A stretch of 64,000 nt of DNA, from the NCBI GenBank assembly GCA_964017185.1, contig OZ024876.1, positions 13,889,726-13,953,725 of the forward strand. The letters are read 5' to 3'. A program made the position numbers and the translations under genes. Below the pieces are notes generated by a model. The model was not told the DNA's origin. It searched no databases and saw nothing but the letters and a program-made list of their open reading frames with translations. Every line of letters starts with the position of its first letter. Within the stretch, counting starts at the first letter, position 1. Positions 55,549 through 64,000 of the stretch are shown one piece after another. This DNA comes from Rugalucina vietnamica. Its lineage: Eukaryota; Mollusca; Bivalvia; Lucinida; Lucinidae.

Positions 55549-55731
55549 TCACAGCTCATTTTCATGATATTTAAATCCTCTTATATAGGCTTTAAGGGAA
55601 TCACCAGGACATTCAAATGCAGACATTCCTCTTATATCAATAATGTGTTTTGCGGACTTACAATAGATACAAGTAACATTGCCTCGCATACATACTATTT
55701 TAGCATCCTTTATTGGCATGTTAATTTCCAT
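55549..55731 (-). other. Unrecognised short frame in the centre of the long-TIR element
   Basis: Minus-strand open frame of 60 codons with MRGNVTCIYCKSAKHIID and ECPGDSLKAYIRGFKY. It has a CxxC pair and protein-like composition. The plus strand of the same stretch is open for 120 codons (55447-55809) but hydrophobic and low in charge. The minus reading is the more plausible coding remnant. Function unknown. Confidence 0.25.
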
Positions 55732-56149
55732 GACTTAAACACTATAGAAGAGGTTTTGAATATCACGAAGAGGAGATTTGAGTCATCGCCTAACAATAAA
55801 TTCAGCTAACTTAGCCCCTCGGTGCGTAGGAAAAAATCATGAAACTGTATGATGAAATGCCAACCCACATTTTGGCAAAATACAAAGTCATGGTGACTCC
55901 ACAGTGCTTTAAGACATGCTTACCTCATGAAGGAACCCTCTTGCAAGCTTTCATCGTAAAACCTTCATAGAAGAATATAAATTTTCTTGCAAAATAACAC
56001 CGACATGCTTAGTTTTATATTGTAACAACCGCTTTACCAAGAAATTCTTAAATGTACAATGAATGAAACTCAGGGTGTAACGTTGTAATTAGAGCTTACA
56101 AAGACACCAAATTTTCAGCCTTAGTACAAAAATGGTTCTTCTTTTATAA

Positions 56150-56580
56150 TGTACAAATAAAATTACAAATCATTAAAAGGTACAAGTAGGCAAAGATCAG
56201 GAAAAGGCGCAATCAGAAAAAGATTCCCACTCCAAAAACCGAGGTGGGAAAAAAACAAACCAACAATCAGGTACTTATACCATGAAACATATCGTAAGCC
56301 GAATGAGCAGCTATTTTCCCAATAGGTGGCCACTCAGTTACCTTAACTTAACTAAAAATATGAAAACATACATAAGGCGCCAACAGCACAAAAATTTTTT
56401 TTTCAAACACCAAGACATAAAACGAAAAGAACCACCACAGAAGTATCGACTTGGAACGATCAGTAACACAATGTTACTGGCGGGCTTAAACCGGTTTAAA
56501 CCGGTTTTAAACCGGTTTTACATGGCCATAACCTCACCCTCAGCTTCTGCAGTGGTTCATAACATTTAGTTAGTTATTCG
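56150..56580 (-). repeat. Dispersed repeat copy (TGGAGTGGG family)
   Basis: Reverse complement of the family at 10155-10440 and 60135-60420: GATCAGGAAAAGGCGCAATC, GGCCACTCAGTTACC, GAACCACCACAGAAGTATCG, triple CGGTTTAAACCGG and CTGCAGTGGTTCATAAC. It interrupts the right arm of the long-TIR element. Confidence 0.7.
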
Positions 56581-57140
56581 AACCATGGTTCCTTGTGGAT
56601 TCTTTGAAACTCGAATATTAGCGAATTTTTGTTAAAAATTTGGCTCCATATGTTATGTAATCAATTTAGGCATACATCATCACAAGATCTGGGAGTTTTA
56701 TATACAGGGTTAATATTTATAGAAGTACGTTACACATTATATAAACAAATTTATCCAGTTGTTCATTTGTTGGCAGTGACGATTATTCAAAAACAAGAAC
56801 AGTTATCAATTTATTTCTGAATATCACAGGGGTATATGGGGTATATTAATAACTGAACGTACCTGTTAAGAGTTCGAAAAATAGTTTCTGTTAATGCGAC
56901 CTGTCATAATTTTGGCCGAATTGGTTCATCTAGGTTATTGCAATTTAGCAGGAAAAATCACGCCTAACGGTCTTCTTTTTTTTTGTTTTTTTTTTTTAGA
57001 AAATCATTAACAAAATCAAAAATGTTCTTAAAATATTTTGTACTTCATTGTCAGCTCTATTTCAGGCTGGTAAAATAAATGCACTTTATCGCCAGTTTAC
57101 ATCTTATAGACACAAAGGTAAAACAATTACCGATCTACCG

Positions 57141-58145
57141 ACCATATATATATATATAGTAAATAAAAAGTTCTTTATTTCGTATGGCTGACCGGTTTCA
57201 TGATAAATATCAATATATATATGTACATCAAACAGAAAAACATGTCGGTAGCACCGGGTCCATAAATAGATGCTTAAATGAATAAGTATATGTGGAGATG
57301 TTATCATTAACGGTGTAAAATTTTATTTGTGCCTGTGCTAGCTTTCGCCTTTCAGCTTCATCAGAGGCATACTGATTACTGCAAGTTTAGAGAAAAATTG
57401 GAGGTGAGACGGTGAAAATGTCCGTCCTCGAGTTTTGAGAAACAAATACAGGTAAAAGTCACATTAAGCTCAATAGGAGAACACATGGTTACATGAGAAC
57501 AGATGATGTATATTACCTAAACCTCATACTATACCATTAATTTATATATATTTTGTGTCTTTCTATCTAGTCAAAACCCGGTCATTCTCCATATTGTATA
57601 TATTATGTAGTCTCCATTAGGAAAATCTCACCCGCAGCGGTTTACATAACCAAATAATTGATCAACACTTTTAAAGTCACGCTATGCATAGCCTACCTTC
57701 AGTAGTTTTGCAACTTTCGAGGTGAACGGTCGTGTTTGTTTACTTCTATTTTTATTCCACCCAGCCCCCTTCTTTCTGAGTTATATTTGTCGTTATTTTA
57801 ATCAAATAGTAACCTGAAGAAGCCAAGATGGCGAAACATTGGATAAAGTGATAAATGTAATTAAAACTGGACTTAACTTCGTGTTGGTGTTGTTTCATTT
57901 ATTAACTAATCAAATAGTATCAAATTTCTGTTGACCATGTTTCTCCTACTAGGCACAATGTGATTTTTACCTGTATTTGCTTATCTCAAAAATCGAGGAC
58001 GGACATTTTTGCCGTCTCACCTCCAATATTTCTCTAAACTTGCAGTAATCAGTATGCCTCTGATGAAGCTGAAAGGCGAAGCCTAGCACAGGCACAAATA
58101 AAATTTTGCACCGTTAATGATAAAATCTCCACATATACTTATAGC
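57141..58145. mobile_element. Foldback element with hammerhead-like motifs
   Basis: 57285-57500 and 57945-58140 are inverted copies of about 195 bp (TAACGGTGTAAAATTTTATT, AGCTTCATCAGAGGCATACT, GAGGACGGACATTTT). The centre carries ACCTGAAGAAGCCAAGATGG and CGAAACATTGGATAAAGTG at about 57812-57850. It sits in a satellite unit between CCGACCATATATA and ATGTCTGAATTTTAG. The left outer part has GGTAGCACCGGGTCC, shared inverted with 63057-63072. Confidence 0.65.
57329..57370 (-). ncRNA. Hammerhead-ribozyme-like motif, probably inactive
   Basis: Minus strand: TATGCCT, CTGATGA, A, GCTGAAAGGC (helix II with loop), GAAA, GCTAGC (short helix III), AC, AGGCA. Helix I pairs TGCCT with AGGCA. The core is complete except that the U before the cleavage position is A, and there is an extra A beside helix II. 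The inverted partner near 58058-58100 has further lost the GAAA box. Confidence 0.4.
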
Positions 58146-58212
58146 ATGTCTGAATTTTAGTTGAGACACAATTAGTTTTACACATTTTCTATAGCAAAAT
58201 TAAGTTTTATAG

Positions 58213-58266
58213 GAAAAGGCGCAATCAGAAAGAAATTCCCACTCCAAAAAACAGAGCTGGGAAAAA

Positions 58267-58317
<51 letters not shown>

Positions 58318-58320
58318 TCT
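58213..58320. repeat. Repeat fragment and (CT)n(GT)n microsatellite
   Basis: 58213-58266 is an inverted piece of the TGGAGTGGG repeat. 58268-58318 is about nine CT units and then about fourteen GT units. Confidence 0.85.
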
Positions 58321-59180
58321 TGTTTCCACATTGATATTTTGTTGATTATTTTATGCTTCATCACTATGTGTCCATGACATTATTGTATGTATGTTGATTG
58401 TATGTGTTGTATTTTGAGGGCCCCAAATCTATGACTAGTCAATGAATAATCAAGGACAAACAAATAAATCATGAAAACCACCCTGATGAATCGAAAACGA
58501 GGACAATAGATTTAGTAAGCTGCCTGAAGATGGAGGTCCCTGGGCGCCGAATAACTTACTATAACCCGGAGCAAAAGAAAAAAACACCAGTTGAATCCCG
58601 GTGAACCAAGCAAACAGACAAGAAGCTCCGGCCCCAACCAACTAAAATGAATAGCTTTATGTGGGGGTCATCATAGAGTCTGACGCCCGACCCACCGGAG
58701 TACAATTAAGGAAGGCAGCATAGTTATCAACCATGATTGGGTTAAAAACTAAGCATGCAGACTGTTGCATAACATTCAAGTTATAACCAATACTTCTGTA
58801 ATGTGTTATTATTATTTTTCTGGACTGAAAAGAATACTCATTTCGTCGTATAAGTTTCTTAAATTTGCAAACCAAGTCATCATTAAATTCTGGTTCCGAA
58901 AGGACCTCACGTAAAAGCATCTTAAGCCCAATATTAAATTTGGAAATCTACTCATAGTGTCTACGATGATATTTAGAAAATGTTTTTCGAAGTTTATAAT
59001 ACCGATAGCCCTGCTGGAGAAGTTTAGCTGTTAAACATTTATTTCGCGCGCGTTGAAGTCCGCTACATGATTGCAGACTCTAGTAAACCTAATAAGTTGC
59101 GAAATTTATACACCAAAAGAAGCATGGATGGCGTAACCATCTAAAAACGGAAAATTTACTATAACAACATCAAAGTCATC
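58321..59180. other. No gene seen
   Basis: Mixed composition without a recognised protein or repeat. The minus frame at 58657-58920 has no recognisable motif. Confidence 0.4.
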
Positions 59181-59262
59181 GCATTTATCATGCGAAGCTG
59201 ATCTGTGCCTTTGCTTTCGCCTATGCAGATTATTGGTTTTCCAATGCGGCGGTTCATTTGAT
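59181..59262 (-). mobile_element. Partial hairpin MITE, inverted
   Basis: ATGCGAAGCTGATCTGTGCC, TTTGCTTTCGCCTATGCAGA and TGGTTTTCCAATGCGGCGGTTCA, one half of the family hairpin. Confidence 0.6.
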
Positions 59263-59684
59263 ATTTACATTTAATGAATCGATAGAACTGAAGTTCCATG
59301 TACAACTTCGTGTCACGCGAGGTCACATGATCAAACTTGACATCATAAAAAAACTTGGATCTCACCAATATGATTTGACGTTGTAAACTTCATGACGCCA
59401 TCGATGTCGTTCCACTGTTTGAACACGCACTGTGTGTAAATTCTCAATTTACAAGTAACTGTAATCGCCTTGATATTTTTCAACAAGCGATTGAGAGAAA
59501 TGAATGTAAATATAAGCAATGCGTTTAATTTTTCTGACGTTCATGGATTTATGAACCACAATGGGTCGCTAGCAAAACTTACACGAACGGGGCTCATTCT
59601 CTTTACACGCGATCAACTGTGGTTCATAGCTACCTGGACATCAGGAAAATGAAATTAATTTCTTAAATGTCACAAAATGTGAAA

Positions 59685-60030
59685 TAAACTTTAAGCATGT
59701 TCGGTGCGAATGACAAACAATACATCACGACGACCTTGTATACATCTACTACTGCTTAAATAAACATCAAATCAGTGCAAGCATTTGAAAATGTGTGATA
59801 TCTAACTTAAGTTTAATCAACCCTACCCCTAAATTTTGCTGACACTTTAAACTTTATGAAAAGTTGCAGAAAATGGGGTGGAAAAAAATGAAGTTACTTA
59901 GACTGACAATTTTCATGGCTTGTCCAATGTATATAATCAATATATATATTCAAATATAAAATATTGGGAAAATACCTGCAAACGTTTTTAAGGATCATTT
60001 GACATTTTGGAATGTCCGGTTTTATTTTGT
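59685..60030. mobile_element. Decayed relative of the TTAA element at 17237
   Basis: Shares AAGCATGTTCGGTGCGAATG (end), AAGTTGCAGAAAATGGGGTG, GACAATTTTCATGGC and AATATAAAATATTGGGAAAATA. The following 60000-60075 is partly an inverted repeat of the preceding stretch. Confidence 0.55.
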
Positions 60031-60134
60031 TGAATGTCTTGTAAACGTTTGCAGATATTTCCCCAATATTTTATATTTGTATATAATATATTTGTTTGTC
60101 CTCGATGATTTCTTTGACCAGCTAGAGATTCACC

Positions 60135-60420
60135 ACGAGGACCGAACAACTAACTAAATGTTGTGAACCACTGCAGAAGATGGGGGTGAGGTTAGGCGTC
60201 TGTAAAACCGGTTTAAGTCCCCAGTTATTTATAACTGACCGTTCCAAGGCGGGAATGTTGTGGTTCACATTTATCCAAGTTATTCCCATTACAAGTTTTA
60301 TGTTGTATGATTTTGTGGCCATCCGAATACGATTTGGCTGTTCATGTAGCCCTCTGCATTTTATTTGTTCCGTCCAAGCTAGCACTGTGACCACTTCACT
60401 TCAATAGCTGCTCACCCTGT
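60135..60420 (+). repeat. Dispersed repeat copy (TGGAGTGGG family, 5' part)
   Basis: ACCGAACAACTAACTAAATG, GAACCACTGCAGAAGATGGG, GTAAAACCGGTTTAAG and GACCGTTCCAAGGCGGGAA match the inverted copy at 56470-56580. The distal TGGAGTGGG part is not recognisable here. 60518-60550 is a further scrap. Confidence 0.6.
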
Positions 60421-60564
60421 TTTCTGTTACACATGTTATATACGTTGGTGCCTATGTTTTATGTTCCTTAACATGATATTTATTGCTTGTTTATATTTGT
60501 GTAGTTTAGAGCAAAAGCAGATGATGAGGGTGAGGTTAGGCGCCTGTAAAACTGGCTGATCCTG

Positions 60565-62010
60565 AGTGAAACATGTCCATGCAATGAATACCCCCTTTAA
60601 CCCCACTTTTATATAGAACTAGAAATAAGTGTTTGTAAAACACTATGCCCCCAACTGTATGCTTGCCTCTAACCTGCACAGTTTACATGATTCATTTATT
60701 TCATTATTTTTTAATGAAAATCTTGTAAGCAAACAGAGTTGACATGGGCACAAATAACAAATTTGAGGACTAACAGTGATAACAGATGCACACTTAAAAA
60801 TGGAGTTAAATTTCACAATTCCGTTATTCTGTCAAAAATTGATGAAAAGTCCTCAAAAGTTGATCAGGTGATCTTTTTCTCCACCCCAATCGGTATACCA
60901 AATAAGAAGGCTTTAAATAGCAAAATTACTTTTTTGATATATCTTGCACACAAGATTTTCAAATTTTGTTTTCAAAGGGACATAACTCAAAAAGGGGGCA
61001 TGTCTCGGGCATGAAGAAAAATTACGGGTCAACTATTCTCTCATGAGGAATCTGTAAATGAAATTTTAAAACCCTAGCATCCACCGTTTAAAAGTTTCAA
61101 ATTTTACCGAAAAGTGAAAAAAAAAATCAATCAAAAATTCAAAATTCCGTAATTTTGTCAAAATGTGAGGTAAAGTTCCCAGAAGTTAATCAGGTGATCT
61201 TCTCAGCACCAATCAGTATACCAAATATGAAGGCTCTAGCTCAAATACTTTTTGATATATCTTGCACACAAGATTTCCAAATTTTGTTTTCAAAGGGACA
61301 TAACTCAGAAAAGGGGAATAACTTGGACATAAAAAATATGGGTGTCCTTTTTTTTCATGAGGAATCTTTATATGAAATTTTAAAATCCTAGCATTCACCG
61401 TTTAAAAGTTTCAAATTTCACCGAAAAGTGGAAAAAATACTCAAAATTTCAAAATTCCGTAATTTTGTCAAAATTTATGGTAAAGTTCTCAAAAGTTAAT
61501 CAGGTGATCCACTCCTCAGCCCCAAACAGTATGCCAAATATGAAGGTCATAGCTCAAATACTTTTTGAGATATCTTGCACACAAGATTTTCAAATTTTGT
61601 TTTCAAAGGGACATAACTCAGAAAAGGGGCATAACTCGGACATGAAAAAAATACGGGTCAACTATTTTTTAGAGGAATGGACATATGAAATTTTAAAACC
61701 CTAGCAAGTTAACGGACGCACAGACAGACAGACAGACAGACAGACAAGCCGAAAGCAATATGCCCTTCCAACTTTTTCAAAGTTGGGGGCATAAAATCTG
61801 GGTTATGCAAGGGTATACCTATTTTTCATATTTTTGTTCCAAAACATAGATAGTGGGTACTCGTTAGAATCGCCTCGGCGAGGCGGTTCTAACGTGAACC
61901 TACAATCAATGTTTTGAGCAAAAATACGAAAATATATATATAAAAAAATTCTCCTAAACTGTACAATTTTTACAGCTGAAAAATCTTTGAATATTGCATG
62001 AGCAAGTTTT
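60565..62010 (+). mobile_element. Second-family hairpin MITE split by a tandem-repeat element
   Basis: Left part 60565-60616 (CATGTCCATGCAATGAATACC, CCACTTTTATATAG) and right part 61794-62010 (GGTTATGCAAGGGTATACC, AACATAGATAGTGGGTACTC, GAATCGCCTCGGCGAGGCGG hairpin, GCATGAGCAAGTTTTAG). The sequence between is a separate insertion. Confidence 0.75.
60617..61793. mobile_element. TIR element built of three 310-bp tandem units
   Basis: TATGCCCCCAACT near 60645 is inverted as AGTTGGGGGCATA at 61780. Three units start CCGT(T/A)ATTNTGTCAAAA at about 60822, 61147 and 61456, each with CAAGATTTTCAAATTTTGTT, CAAAGGGACATAACTC and GGGGCAT. A CAGA microsatellite (61722-61745) and a CAACTTTTTCAAAGTTG hairpin close the element. 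Confidence 0.7.
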
Positions 62011-62420
62011 AGTAATGATTAAACTTTCAGAGCATTTTGGTCGACACACTAGGCATTAAACTACTTACGTTTATGATTTTATTTTTCACGAATGGACATA
62101 ATAAAAGAAATGCATGTTGTTGTTAGGCAATAATTTGTGTGTGTTTATTAATGGAATCAATTTGTTTCAATTTCCATCCAAGTTTTTGCGACTTTTTGCG
62201 CGTGCAAACGCTCGAGGCATTATAGAATAAACAGTTATATTCAGTATACACGTTTCTATAGTATTCATCTAAATTTCTTGTAAATAGCTTGTAAAGTTTT
62301 AAAATTATTGTAAAACTCTATCGGAAGCGTTGAAAATGTCGTTAAGTAAATTAAGATATTCAAGTTATATATAATATATATATAGGGGGATTAAACCATT
62401 AACAGTGCAAGAATAAATCA

Positions 62421-62460
62421 AACTAAGCGCGCTTTCGGCTTTCGCCTTCTTCAGAGTCAA
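62421..62460 (-). ncRNA. Hammerhead-ribozyme-like motif with complete core
   Basis: Minus strand in order: TTGACT, CTGAAGA, A, GGC-GAAA-GCC (helix II with tetraloop), GAAA, GC-GC-GC (minimal helix III with 2-base loop), TT (U16.1 and cleavage base), AGTTTGA. Helix I pairs GACT with AGTT (one wobble). The conserved CUGANGA and GAAA boxes and a U-H cleavage site are all present. The one irregularity is an extra A between CTGAAGA and helix II, so activity is uncertain. Confidence 0.4.
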
Positions 62461-62840
62461 TATGTATTTACAGGTAAAAAGTGGAAAAAAATGAAAGAAA
62501 AAAATGAAAATAGGTAAATAAACAAAATAAATCAAAAACAATGCAAAAATACACAAAAATCACATAAAATGTGACAAAGTTGACACCACTGTATGTTCGG
62601 CAGTGGGTAAACGACTTAAAATTAATTCATGAACGCCCTTTGAAAGGGCCCAGTATCTGATAAAAATGGCGGCAAAAATTGCGCGTCACTTTACTACATA
62701 AAGTCAGTTTGTAGCGGTGTGTTTAAGTTACTCGGTAATTGTGTATTAGCTATGTAAGTTAAACATTGGGGAACCAGGGCTGGAGGCAACCAGATAAAAA
62801 TCAAGGTAATAAGCACCAAAGAGAGTCAAACAGAATACTT

Positions 62841-62966
62841 TCCATGAATGCAAATCATCCCAGAACTGCTCATGGACGGTGTCCATGAATGCAAATCATC
62901 CAAGAACTGCTCATGGACGGTGTCCATGAATGCAAATCATCCCAGAACTGCTCAGGGACGGTGCAT
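62841..62966 (+). repeat. Minisatellite, 41-bp unit, 3 copies
   Basis: TCCATGAATGCAAATCATCC starts at 62841, 62882 and 62923, each followed by AGAACTGCTCATGGACGGTG with one or two changes. Confidence 0.95.
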
Positions 62967-63073
62967 GAAAAATGGGAAGATATTTTGGATCAGATATGAT
63001 TCATGATAAATCCCCCTATATACTAATTTCAATCATTTTTCGAATCCTTTCTTAGGATCCAGTGCTACCGGGA

Positions 63074-63175
<102 letters not shown>

Positions 63176-63218
63176 TAGAATCAACAATATATATATATGA
63201 ATTAGTTTGGATATATAC

Positions 63219-63260
63219 GGGGTCTGTCCCAGAAATACGTAGACATTTGTGATTAAACAG
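63219..63260 (+). mobile_element. Possible left end of a mariner-type element
   Basis: TACGGGGTCTGTCCCAGAAATACGTAGACATTTGTG: TA followed by a sequence typical of mariner-family terminal repeats. The matching right end was not found before the window ends. Confidence 0.35.
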
Positions 63261-64000
63261 TGATGTGTCTGCAGAATTTCATGAAATTTATATGATCTGT
63301 TTGCATACATCTAACAAACATTTCGTACAAATATGGATGAACTCACCCCTTACACAACGGCTTTATATGCATTTATTCCAAGAGGGGTAGGTGTCTACGG
63401 CGCACGTCAAAAACACTGTTTTGAAATTCATCAAGATCAAATTCAACAGTTCCTGTAACTGCGAGTTAAGGTGATATTACGCAATTCTGGCTATCAGTTG
63501 CACGAATAATTATGTAAGATAAGTTTTTGAAAGTTTGAAATAATTTCCACCATCAGTGTTGATTTTATAGAAATTTTCTTAAACCTGCTGCAATTATTTT
63601 ATTGGAAAATAGTGACGTAATGTAAGTTTGGCGGCGCAAAATTAGACCTTCCCCAAGCTTTTCTTTCCAGTTAAGTATATTTATCAAAATTAATTTATAA
63701 AATCAACCTTCTATTGTGTTATTAATAATCCTGTGATGATTCTGTATACATGTTTTCTTTAAATATTCTAATTGCATGTTTCTTGTTGTCATTTTAAACA
63801 AGCGACAGCTTTTTGTTTTATTTCAGTCTAAAATAAAATTAGTGTTCCCTTATATAAAATTGAACTGATCATGCTATTTTTCTACTTATCATTTATAACT
63901 CAAATTATTGACTATAATTTTAACTAAGAAGACTTAATCAATGCTTAGATGACAATATTCATCACCATTACGGCTCTAATAAAGAGACTGCACACAAAAC
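63261..64000. other. No gene seen
   Basis: AT-rich; if the mariner-type end at 63219 is real, part of this is its interior. No transposase frame recognised. Confidence 0.4.

Larger units (their letters stand above)
54016..56875. mobile_element. Long-TIR element inserted in the satellite
   Basis: Ends CAGGTGCGTTCAGTTATTAA and the inverse of CAGGTACGTTCAGTTATTAA. The inverted homology continues for several hundred bases: 54900-55490 against 55850-56160 and 56580-56820, for example GCCAAATTTTTAACAAA at 55076 and its inverse near 56630. The arms are interrupted on the left by a MITE (54054-54900) and on the right by a dispersed repeat (56150-56580). The unique centre is about 55490-55850. No recognisable transposase. 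Confidence 0.75.
48410..58210 (+). repeat. Satellite array, units of about 690-790 bp, with nested insertions
   Basis: Anchored on AATCACGCCTAACGGT, units recur at about 48677, 49369, 50122, 50889, 51646, 53447 and 56957 (spacing about 755-790 once insertions are removed). Each unit has AAACTCGCGTGTGGAATTAAA, AACGACCCCAGTGTGATT, GAGACAGCACTGAATTATATG, ATGGAGTTAGACAAATCACG, an AAT microsatellite, GGCTGGTAAAATAAATGCAT and ACCGATCTACCGACCATATA. The array is interrupted by elements at 51795-52816, 54016-56875 and 57141-58145. Confidence 0.85.
62378..63023. mobile_element. TIR element with hammerhead-like motif and 41-bp minisatellite
   Basis: TATATAGGGGGATT at 62378 is inverted as AATCCCCCTATATA at 63010. 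Positions 62395-62460 resemble the foldback element at 57300-57370 (ATTAACAGTG, TTTCGGCTTTCGCC). 62841-62966 is three tandem 41-bp units beginning TCCATGAATGCAAATCATCC. Confidence 0.55.

Noticed and set aside
48410..58210. CRISPR array
   Set aside because: Units are about 760 bp satellites in a eukaryotic genome, not short repeats with unique spacers.

Overview
The window is eukaryotic and looks like the repeat-rich, AT-rich genome of a mollusc, most likely a bivalve. The evidence is a spliced host gene with long introns, very many short hairpin and terminal-inverted-repeat (TIR) elements, tRNA-derived SINEs, several LINE families and a Ty3/gypsy element. The species cannot be fixed from the sequence alone.

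Host gene. One real host gene is visible, on the minus strand. Four coding exons (15210-15174, 14528-14461, 7999-7937, 5597-4308) splice in phase into the first 486 residues of a UBAP1 homologue, a subunit of the ESCRT-I complex. The UMA domain and the DPFDNLEL core are recognisable. The C-terminal UBA exons were not found and probably lie beyond the left edge. Intron 2 holds a 5.2-kb TIR element (8839-14037) that itself carries SINEs, MITEs and a CpG-rich TIR element. Other introns hold MITEs. A CpG-rich patch near 16500-16900 is a candidate promoter.

LINE cluster, 19470-31620. A minus-strand LINE (19477-27009) is split by a plus-strand LINE of another family (22608-26811). The insertion has a 12-bp target duplication. 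A second, 5'-truncated copy of the plus LINE (28095-30755, 9-bp duplication) landed inside a tRNA-like SINE head. A third copy (488-1902, 11-bp duplication) lacks almost all of its ORF and sits inside a MITE. Between the LINEs lies an approximately 800-bp near-perfect palindrome (27008-27822).

LTR element, 33949-40834. This is a complete, young Ty3/gypsy retrotransposon with 4-bp target duplications, a tRNA-Pro-type primer site, and domain order Gag-PR, INT, RT-RH. Integrase lies before reverse transcriptase, as in Gmr1-like elements. Its capsid has a SCAN-like C-terminal half. Upstream of the TATA box each LTR carries five arrays of GAA/TTC pentamers that match heat shock elements, so the element should be heat- or stress-inducible. 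The copy itself looks dead: two frame breaks, a lost catalytic Asp in RT and a lost Cys in the zinc knuckle.

Right third, 40835-64000. This part has many MITEs, a 1.3-kb TIR element (42109-43421), and a satellite of approximately 760-bp units with AAT microsatellites (48410-58210). The satellite has been invaded by a mariner-type MITE, a long-TIR element and a foldback element with hammerhead-ribozyme-like motifs. A second hammerhead-like motif with a complete core lies at 62421-62460. No host gene was found there.
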